Of a stretch of 64,000 nt of DNA, positions 55,065 to 64,000 are shown one piece after another (the first letter of the stretch is position 1; every line of letters begins with the position of its first letter). The notes beneath the pieces are model-generated. The model saw only the letters and a list, made by a program, of their open reading frames with translations. It searched no databases and was not told where the DNA came from. The translations under genes and the position numbers were made by a program. The DNA comes from Oreohelix idahoensis (taxonomy: Eukaryota > Mollusca > Gastropoda > Stylommatophora > Oreohelicidae): assembly GCA_024509875.1 (NCBI GenBank), contig JAMPIV010000584.1, forward strand, positions 1,178,001 through 1,242,000. The letters are read 5' to 3'.

Positions 55065-57380
55065 ACTGGTACCACCAACTAGTATGGTAAAAGAATAGAA
55101 ACAAATACTCTCTGAGTATTGAGTTTCCCGACACATAGTTATGTGTCCCCATCTTCCAATTCCACCATCCCATCTACCTCAGAATTTACCCTCCATGAGA
55201 AGTAAGCTTAATCCCTCAAGAGAAAACTTTCTTTACATTTAAATTGAATAACTATATATTTACTTTACATTTAAATGAAAAGCGTAATAGTATGGATAGA
55301 ATATGTTTACATTTACATTTACACAGGTTGAAAAATGTTCACAATATAGATTGCATATTTTTCATTTACATCTACACTGGCTGAAAAGCTTGAAACTTTC
55401 ATTAATTTAAAAGTGAATATGTTTACATAGACATTTACACTGGTTTGTAAATGTAGATATTATAATTAGGATGTACATCATTTCTTTCATCTTTTCCTCC
55501 CTGCTCCATATGGAACTTTTGACTACCTATGCTTTTTAGATCTCTTTAAGAAACTAGCAATAAAGCAGTCACCAGCCCTTGCAGTGGTGGTTCATGAAAT
55601 CATCATTCTATATGCTGAGGTTATCAGCCTCACATGCCATGGACAGCCACTAGCAACTTTCACATATTAATTTTCACATGGCAATATATACATATTAGTT
55701 CACATGTTAGTAATGAAAAATATAGAATGTAAAATTTACAACTTACGCCACTCTTGGCTCAGAGACTGTTTGCTCAGAGAAGTAGGTTTAAAGCACTGGC
55801 AGATGCCTTTTTTCACGCGTCTGGGGGTCGTTACTTTTAGCAATACGTTCCCACTATGACTCTGTGTTTTAGATTCCTCAGATTCCGATTGTCCTTGTTA
55901 AATGGTAAAGTTTATTCTGGGATCTGAAGTCCTCATAATTGCTCAAACAATGATCCGGTCCGATATAAGAATCTTGATTCTAACCCTGGCAAGGTCTGGT
56001 TGTCGTCTTGGCAAGTGATTCTCACAGTGAACTAGACTTGCAAAAAATGTCAGATTATATTGTAGGTTTCCTGCCCCCGCTTTCCCGCGCTGTTGGGACA
56101 AACGCCCAATTGATGCAATTGTTATTCGCGCCTCAAAGTATCAGCCAATCTTATTTGAACGTTTAAATTTTTAATGATGAAATATTTTGCATGACTCATT
56201 TAGTGCAAAATTTCAAACGTTACTTTTCTTAAATTGGGCTGTAAACATCCGATTATTACTTGGTCAAGTTACGACTCTGACACTTCAACATGTCCTCCCG
56301 GATTGGGGAATTTTCTGACTTGCCTATCCCTTGTAATTCAATCGTCGATATCAGACTATGACTCGGCGCAATTCGGCCGTCTGGTCTGGACATTTCGTGG
56401 TTTATCCGCACCTCCAATATGCAAGTCTATTATTCTATATCATTATAAAGGATTACTCCCATCTTGTGCAAACACCGTCATTAGCCTTTAACCTGGGATC
56501 AAATGTGGGACCGTCACGTTTTTGTGATCCAATTAGTCCCTCAGTGATTGACCGGCGTATTGAAGTGTGAAAGTTATGTAAACATTGACCTTCGGATGAG
56601 TTTTCTGTGTTGACAATTATGGGCAGGGGAGAGAGAAATAACAAAATATCACTAGCACAGGAATGTAATGCAATCCTGCCGGAGTGGACACGAGAGCGCA
56701 CAAACCGTTTTGTGACAGACGTGAGCTACCTAATCCGCCGTAGTGGTCCAAGAATTGTGGCCAGAGATTTAGAATAAAAGATAGTTTTAAGAAAAAAGTA
56801 GAGAACTTTCACTCAAAAATTACTCTTGGCAGTAGAATAGATAAGAGGATAGTATTTCTGTGTAAGGGCAGTAGAATAGATAATAGTATTACTGTGTAAG
56901 AAGTACTGGAGAATGAAGGAGTTAACTATCAAAAACTCCAGTTTTATTATATGTTCAGCATTCCCATCAACCTTTCTAGGAAATATGGAATGACGAGCAT
57001 TGCATTGTGCTTTGGGTGAAAGGTTTTTTTGTAAACCCGTTAGAATCATCTCACGTATAGGCCATCAGTCTATTTTATTTTATTTGGATTTCACAGATTT
57101 CTTCACAAGTAACCCGTCAATAAATGAAGGAGCAGTGTAATAACTTAGTTTCACAATAACAGAGCCACCAAATAACTTTTTATATTTTTGTTTTAATTTT
57201 AAAACCTTTGTTAAAACTAAAGACACAGGACTGGGTGATTACAAAATTTAAAAAAATCATCACATGCAGTAATTAAAGCGAACGAACTTTTTTCCACGCA
57301 TAAATTTAGACATAAGCGATGCGAGCCTATCTTTCATCTTGAGATGTCGTCAGTTTCCTGTGAATTTAGTTTTTACCGTG
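55065..57380. other. Unassigned sequence with degenerate repeats
   Basis: About 55220-55460 contains repeated TTTACATTTACAC(T/A)GG..TGAAAA words at irregular spacing, a decayed tandem repeat. About 56730-56870 is a diverged copy of the repeat at 37990-38270. No gene is supported. Confidence 0.5.
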
Positions 57381-57393
57381 ATACTCAACAACA

Positions 57394-57765
57394 CTTACTT
57401 AGTCGTTCCCCTTCTACCGTGAGGTGTAGAGGTTTGGAAGAGAGAGCGCCAGACTATCCTATCGGCTGTCTTCCTCCTGGCCTGGTTCCATTCTAGTCCT
57501 CGGTCCTTCAAAGATTGTCTAATGTTGTCCTCCCAGCGGACTCTGGGTCGTCCTGGAGGTCTGGATCTCTGGATCTTAGTTTCCCATTCTTGTCGTGGTA
57601 GCCGATTTTCTCCCATTCTGCAGACATGGCCAAACTATCTTAGTTGGGACTGTTCTACTTGGGTCTGCAGGGGGTGGGATTTTAGGCCTTGACGTATCGT
57701 CTGGTTGCGGACCATGTCTTTTGTTACTTCAACCCCCTTCCTCAGATACCTCATTTCTGAGGTTT
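57394..57765 (-). mobile_element. 5'-truncated RTE LINE copy
   Basis: 3' end of the family that is intact at 13494-16660, minus strand, ending in a short TAAG tail. TACTCAACAACAC at 57381-57393 and 57766-57778 is the 13-bp target duplication. The 5' truncation falls just after CTGAGG, practically the same LINE position at which the copy at 1031-1500 folds back. The coding frame has small deletions. Confidence 0.9.
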
Positions 57766-57778
57766 TACTCAACAACAC

Positions 57779-59209
57779 ACAGAGAGAATCATTTGATCGT
57801 GTAGGTGCTTTGAGAATCAGAATTTTGCTCATGGTCAACTTTATGTAGTGCCCACACCAGGGAGAATCCTAGCCAATCTTAAAGTATTTATTCAGGAACA
57901 CAGGCTACCACGGCAAGCATTTGAAAGATAAAGTACATTTTAAATAAATATTATATTGAAATGGCTGTTAAGTAATTAATAAAATTACACTCTATTTACC
58001 TTCTAAATCTTCTACCTGCACTGCCAATGCTTAAGATGTTAAGATGCTTAAGATGCGTTTAAGACGTTAGCTTTAATTCTTGTTCTGTCATTGTTTTAGC
58101 GGGTACAGAAGTAACATTTTGTGGTAATTATAAGAGGCCTGAGTGATAATTTACCCAAGTAGGAATAACCCAGAATGAGTTACCAAAATAGCTTTGAGCT
58201 TATACTCAATAGTTATCAAATAGCAAACACTCTTAACCGAAATATTATACACATAACCAAGTGAAAAAAAAATAGGTATAAATACTATACATGAGCTGTC
58301 TCTTATTGTCTTAAAAAAACACTTAGTGATTATGGATCGTGACTCACTTAATAAAACTCAGAGCATCCCGGTCAGGAACAACATTTACCTTAAGGAAAAA
58401 TACTGTATATATATTTAAGATGAATTAAAGTAACACTGGATCTCTATTCTATTAGACTAAGATAACACCCCACTGTATTAAATAAGTAAATGTGCTTACC
58501 GAATTAAGAATAAGGTCCGGCACTACAACTTCTATTAAGCTCTGGCGCAGAATATCACTCTGTAAAGTGGCAGAATTCCTCTTGAGACAATGGTACTTAG
58601 TGTGACGAAATCAGTTAATCAGTTGTGTCCTTTTACATCATTTTCGTTGTCTCCTGCATTATCAACTTATTTCTTCATTTTCCTCACTCATCGTCCTATT
58701 ATTTATGATATTTTATGCACCTACATTCTTGCCTAGTCACTCCCAGACATGTTTACGTTTCACCCTGTGAATCGTAGTATTACAAGGCTAATTAGACAGG
58801 CCAGCGGATACTACTTCTATCACTTAAGTCGTCTAGCCACCTTTGATAGAGACGGTCATTGTTGACACAAAGTGGTATCGTACGATCGACGAAAAGCAAG
58901 CCAGATTGGCTGTCTCAGAAATCTGTCTGGGAGATGTACGCAAACACAGGTGATAATATGTAATCACTTTCGATAGACCATCTCTGTAGCAATAGTACGG
59001 ATAACCTGTCAGGGGAGACAATATGGGCGGAATGTATAAGCCAGGAAATAAGTCCACCGATGTTTTTGTGAGTTTGTACAAATGCAATCAGAAGTATTCC
59101 TGCAATATTTGAAAGAGGTCACGAGTTTAAATTTTAAAACTAATATTTTAAATCTGATAGTAATGACTTAACACCCCGACCCACATAATTCTAAAGAGAC
59201 AGGATTTGT
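57779..59209. other. Unassigned sequence
   Basis: AT-rich. No gene, RNA or repeat boundary is supported. An 84-codon minus frame at 58833-59087 is not recognised. Confidence 0.5.
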
Positions 59210-59600
59210 TTAATTTATGAGCCGGAATAAACTTTAGCTTTCATTAGAAAGTTTGTCGGAAATACCATCTCGGAATTGGACTCAGAAGTGGAAATATAAT
59301 CTAGCGAAATCGGAGACACAAATCAGACTGCATCGCAACGTCAAATTAGCAACTGCCAGGAGCCAGAGAGACATCGGACTAGTATTCCATAATTAAAAGT
59401 GACAGATCGAAGTATTTGGGCGTCTTTATAATTTAAAAGAGAACCCGCAATTTTAAATACCAAGACTGGACACTTAAGGAATCAGAGCACCCGTCATAAG
59501 AGGAATACTAAAATTTCCCAGACCAAGTTTTCAAAGCATTTAATCAAAGTTGCTGTGTCCATTCATCTATGCCAGGAGATTGTATATCCCATTTGGGGTA
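59210..59600 (+). pseudogene. Fossil of a jockey/CR1-type LINE reverse transcriptase, thumb region
   Basis: Plus-strand translation across frames gives NWTQKWKYNLAKSETQ, then TDRSKYLGVF, then LIKVAVSIHLCQEIVYPIWG. This matches the order seen after the catalytic motif in jockey/CR1-like RTs (WRIKLNPEKTQ, KYLGV-x-x-D, IRPVLEYGSPVW). Frames are broken and the catalytic motif itself is not seen. Recognised by pattern only. Confidence 0.45.
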
Positions 59601-60541
59601 AGTTGTGAACATATAGTTTAAAATGTGAATTTTGACATGTCTGTACTTGCTAAGTGGTTATACAAGGCATAGGAGGCTGGCAACCTCAACATATGAAAAT
59701 GGTATGTTCATAAACCACTACAGCAATCACTGGTGTTTGCTTTAGGCTAGTTCGCTCAGGAAAGCGAAAACAGAACGACCCCAGACTTTGGAAGTGAGGA
59801 GTGGTGATTACATCACATGTGCATAAAGTGTATAGTATCATTTTGTGAGATATATGTACCTTGTTAATTGTAATTCAGGCATCAGCCATTGCACTTGCGC
59901 TGTCCATACACATCTTCCCCATTAAAGTAATCAGAAGAATAACGGTGATTTCTAACCTTATTCCCTGAGGTATACTGTGCATACTCAGGGAGAATAATTA
60001 TTCAGAGAGGCTAACATTGGTGGGTGGACAGCGAGACAATGCGCCTGTTAATCTTCAGCTCACAAATGTACTTAGCAGAGGCATTTGTTCTTTTATTTTT
60101 CCTAAAGTTCGTGGTACGAAGTTACCCTTACAAGAGACAAGTAAGAATCTTTGCCACTATCTTTGTATTCAAGAACCTAGGTTCGACACCAACTACCTAC
60201 AGTGGACACGTTATGAAGTTCATCTAGACGCCTCTAGAGAAGAGTCCATATCACAAAGACCTGACAACGACCCATTGTAGTACTGAGTCAGTTGAGTTTT
60301 TTTTGTAACAGGCGCAAGCAACGGACAATAACCAACAGTCCCCAATTACGTCTCAGTGAAGACAATTTTTAAAACCCTCTAAAATCACTTTCATCCATAT
60401 TTATTTAAATGTGTTAAAGATTAATTGATTATTAAATTTATTATATGTTATTTTACAAATTCATAGTTGATTCAGTTCTTATAGATAAGAGAGCGCATGT
60501 ATGATCTAAAATCCTTAATACATATACAAATAGTTACAGCC
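59601..60541. other. Unassigned sequence
   Basis: No gene supported. The 87-codon frame at 60017-60280 is not recognised. Confidence 0.5.
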
Positions 60542-60555
60542 ATAGAGCCAAACAT

Positions 60556-63500
60556 CACCCGTTTGTTACCGGGGCCCGAAAGGGGAGCAAAGAATAGTAA
60601 TACTGTTCCCTGCCAAGCATGTCGTAGAAAACGACTAAGGGGGGTTGGGCATGGGGCCGGTTACCTCATCCTGTAACAAATTTAAACCATAAAAAACTTC
60701 AACAAACATGGACAAGTCAATTAAAGAAAATAAAACACAGCCATCCAAGACAGGGGAAGGTCCTCTCGCAGGGAGGCGTATGATGCAACACAGAGAAAGC
60801 CGAAAGGAGTCTGTGTTGCTGACTAACCTTCTTTCTTCTAGGAGAACTTGCAAATTTGGCCCCTGGAATGTTCGGACATTAAACGAACAAGGGAAAGTGG
60901 CACAAGTAGCAGCAGAGATGAGGGAATATAAAATCGAGGTTCTGGGACTGTGTGAAACAAAGTGGAAAGGGGTAGACAGGAAGAAACTCATCACAGGTGA
61001 ATTGGTGCTGTCCTCAGGACATGAAGACGAAAGTTCACACCACGTGAAGGGGTAGCTCTTATGTTATCTAAAGAAGCACAGAAAGCACTCATTGAATGGG
61101 AAGCCGTTGGATCCAGAATAATAACAGCTTCTTTTAAAACAGCTAAAAAGAAAATAAATGTAAATGTCATCCAATGTTATGCACCAACTAATGACAAAGA
61201 AGAGTCTGTGAAAGAAGCATTTTATACTAGACTACAGGAAATTATGGAAAAAGTAAAAAGAAGAGACATCACAATTTTGATGGGCGACATGAATGCAAAG
61301 ATAGGTACAGTCAACACCGGCTTTGAAGAAGTCATGGGAAAACAGGGGCTAGGAATAATGAATGAAAATGGGGAACTATTCTCAAACTTCTGTGCTTTAA
61401 ATCAACTGGCTATAGGAGGAAGTATGTTTCCACATAAGAGAATACACAAGGCAACATGGATATCACCAGACCATAGAACAGAAATTCAGATTGATCATAT
61501 ATGCATAAACAAGAAGTTTAGATCATCATTGCAGGATGTAAAGGTATATAGAGGAGCAGATGTGGCATCAGACCACCACCTTCTGATAGCCAAAGTAAAA
61601 ATGAAACTCAAGAGATATGCAGCAATGCAAAATTATAGACAACTATTTAATGTAGGACATCTAAAAAAACAAGAAACAAAAGACGAATTTGCGGTCACAA
61701 TATCCAACAAATTCCAGGTGCACCATCAGCTGGAAGATGCAGAGAATACAGAAGACTATTGGCAGCAAATCAAAACTGTATGGAATGAGACATGTGAAGA
61801 AATACTGGGAAAAAGGGAACGACAACAAAAAGCATGGATAACAACAGAAACCATCAGTAAGATAAAAGACAGGAAAACAAGAAATCAGATTTAAACACAA
61901 GCAAAACCAGAAGTTCCAAAGCCAAGGCTCAAGAAGTGTACACAGAAGCAAACAAAGAAGTAAAAAGAAGTATCAAAAGAGACAGGAGGAAGTATATTGA
62001 GGAGTTGGCAAGAGAGGCAGAAGATGCTGCAGCCAAAGGGAATAAGAGAGAATTGTATAACAGCACAAAGAAGCTAACGGGGAAATACAAGCAAACAAGT
62101 TGCTTCATTAAAGACAAGAATGGAAAAATGCTCAGCAATATACAAGAGCAAATGAAGAGGTGGACAGAATATTTTGAGGACCTTCTCAATAGACCAGCTC
62201 CACAAAACCCCTCGGGCATCCAGCCAGCAGAAGAAGAGCTACAAATTAACGGTAAAAGACCAACGAAGGAAGAAATAAGGAAAGCCATAAAGCTTTTAAG
62301 AGATGGAAAAGCGTCTGGACCTGATGGCATTCCAGCAAAGGCCATCAAAGCAGATATCGACACGGCTACAGAGATGTTACTTTACTTGGTAAAGTCTGGG
62401 AAAAGGAAGAGATACCAGCAGAATGGAAGGAAGGATATCTGGTTAAGTTGCCTAAGAAGGGAAATTTACAAGAGTGCACAAATTATAGAGGAATAATGTT
62501 ACTTTCAGTGCCAGGAAAAGTATTAAACAGGATTATCCTTGAAAGATTAAAAGAGTCCATAGACAAGAAACTGAGAGATGAACAAGCAGGTTTTCGACAA
62601 AACAGATCCTGTACACACCAGATAGCCACTTTGAGAATAATAGTTGAACAAAGTCTGGAATGGAATTCACCACTATACATCGGATTTGTGGACTACGAAA
62701 AGGCATTTGACAGTGTAGACAGAGAACCACTTTGGAAATTGATGAGGCATTATGGAGTTCCCCTGAAGATCATTAATTTAATAAAGAAAACATATGAAGA
62801 CATGACATGCAGAGTTCTTCATGAAGGATAGCTTACAGAACCGTTTGGGATAAGAACAGGAGTGCGACAGGGATGCCTCTTGTCTCCATTTCTTTTCTTA
62901 CTAGCAATAGACTGGGTTACGAGAACATCGACAACACACAACAGAGATGGAATCCAGTGGACTCTGACTAAGCAGTTGGATGATCTGGATTTTGCGGATG
63001 ACTTAGCTCTTCTGTCCCATAACCGTAATCAGATGCAGGACAAATTGAAAACACTCGATGAGAGGTCACAGCAATTGGGTCTGAAAATACACAGGGAAAA
63101 GACGAAGATAATGAGAATAAATGCAGGTAATGAAAGCAGGGTTGAACTTGAAGAAGCACCAATACAAGATGTAGAATCGTACACATATCTTGGCAGCAAT
63201 ATAGAAAAAGTTGGAGGGACAGTCAGTGATATCAAAATAAGAATACAAAAAGCAAGAGGAGCTTTCATTGCATTGGGAAATATATGGAGATCAAGAGAAA
63301 TCGGATCCAACACGAACATAAGAATCTTCAACTCAAATGTGAAGTCAGTCCTATTGTATGGCTCTGAGACATGGAGAACAACAAAGACAACTACAAAAAA
63401 GCTACATACTTTCATAAATGGGTGCTTGCGTAGAATAGTGGGATTAAAATGGTATGACAAGGTTACCAACGTGGAACTGATGACAAGAACTAGACAAGTG

Positions 63501-63767
63501 CCAGTGGAACAAGAGATGAGAAGAAGGCGATGGATAGGACACACACTGAGGAAACCTGTTGATAGCATTACAAGGCAGTCCTTGTTCTGGAACCCCCAGG
63601 GCAAAAGAAGCAGAGGTAGACCAAGAAGCACATGGAGAAGAGAGCTGGAAACAGAGGTGAAAATGATAAGGAGAACGTAGAAAGAACTTGAGATGATGGC
63701 ACGTGACAGGAGGACTTGGCATGTGTTTGTTGAAGGCCTATGCTCCTTTGGGAGTGGAGGGTTATGA
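60556..63767 (+). mobile_element. Full-length RTE-like LINE (second family), inactivated
   Basis: 3212 bp, flanked by the 14-bp duplication ATAGAGCCAAACAT at 60542-60555 and 63768-63781. A leader of about 150 bp includes GTCGTAGAAAACGAC, a small hairpin. The ORF reaches almost to the 3' end, as in the first family. Related but clearly different in sequence from the LINE at 13494-16660. Confidence 0.9.
60708..63764 (+). pseudogene. LINE endonuclease-reverse transcriptase, broken
   Basis: The start is ATG at 60708. APE endonuclease: GPWNVRTLNEQGK, GLCETKWKG, then after a frameshift near 61040 QCYAPTND, LMGDMNAKIG and ASDHHLL. Another frameshift near 61890 leads into the linker and KASGPDGIPAKAI. 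A third near 62395 leads into NYRGIMLLSVPGK, FVDYEKAFDSVDRE and, past an in-frame TAG at 62829-62831, GVRQGCLLSPFLF and the catalytic FADDLALL (about 62992-63015). The C-terminus has RRRRWIGHTLRK and SRGRPRSTWRRELE, then a TAG at about 63678-63680, after which the frame goes on to the element's last bases. All main motifs remain, so it decayed after insertion. Confidence 0.9.
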
Positions 63768-63849
63768 ATAGAGCCAAACATACGTATAACAGGAATTTCG
63801 CTGGATTAAACCTGCTGGGGGCTCGAACAAGCCACACTATTGCTTAAAA

Positions 63850-64000
63850 CTTCACAAAAGGTGCCGGATCAGATACTAGTTAATAGTTCTCTGCCCTATG
63901 CAGCATTGTTCTTGATTTCTGAATTATCTTGTAAGTACTCCCTTGAGATAGAAGCATCATTATCCTTCTATCTACAACTCTGCCAAGAGTAATCTTGTGC
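63850..64000 (-). repeat. Dispersed repeat, inverted copy of 38119-38270 (runs off window)
   Basis: The reverse complement begins at the window edge with GCACAAGATTACTCTTGGCA and follows 38119 onward with few changes through GATCCGGCACC..TTTT. The other end lies outside the window. Confidence 0.7.

Noticed and set aside
60170..60200. GGTTCGACACC as a tRNA T-arm
   Set aside because: No matching D-arm, anticodon arm or acceptor stem in the flanks.

Overview
The window looks like repeat-dense intergenic DNA of an animal, and I find no convincing host gene in it. Nearly all recognisable coding sequence belongs to retrotransposons: Ty3/gypsy LTR elements and RTE-type LINEs with endonuclease plus reverse transcriptase. 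The mix of RTE LINEs and Gmr1-like gypsy elements (integrase encoded before reverse transcriptase) fits an invertebrate, plausibly a lophotrochozoan such as a mollusc. That assignment is an inference and cannot be proved from the window.

Layout. Bases 1-1500 hold two LINE 3' ends; the second (1031-1500) is a fold-back copy with a 97-bp perfect palindrome. Bases 1510-6232 are unassigned AT-rich DNA with simple repeats. Bases 6233-28480 are one minus-strand gypsy element (A) with 2.7-kb LTRs. Its 5' LTR has been hit twice: by a full-length RTE LINE with an intact 1011-codon ORF (13494-16660, 13-bp target duplication) and by a second gypsy element (B, 18261-27659, minus strand, 1035-bp LTRs with about 3 differences). 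Bases 28481-38802 hold a hAT transposase relic, a promoter plus primer-binding-site-like sequence, a hairpin and a decayed LINE. Bases 38803-55064 are a minus-strand, pol-less gypsy element (D), into which a young plus-strand gypsy element (C, 42041-51386, 1080-bp LTRs with 1 visible difference, 5-bp target duplication) has inserted. Bases 55065-64000 hold a truncated RTE copy, a fossil LINE reverse-transcriptase fragment, a full-length but broken LINE (60556-63767, 14-bp target duplication) and a dispersed repeat at the right edge.

How the genes work together. In A, B and C the order is gag - protease - integrase - reverse transcriptase - RNase H, the Gmr1-type order. B and C are close relatives. 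A and D share a second gag lineage with a SCAN-like capsid and a CCHC knuckle. B keeps an uninterrupted 1013-codon integrase/RT/RNase H frame but has one homopolymer frameshift before it. C has three single-base frameshifts. A has stop codons and an integrase core replaced by unrelated sequence. D has no integrase or RT at all and instead extends its protease frame by about 470 codons. Only the LINE at 13494-16660 looks intact. The nesting gives a relative order: A before the LINE and B; D before C.
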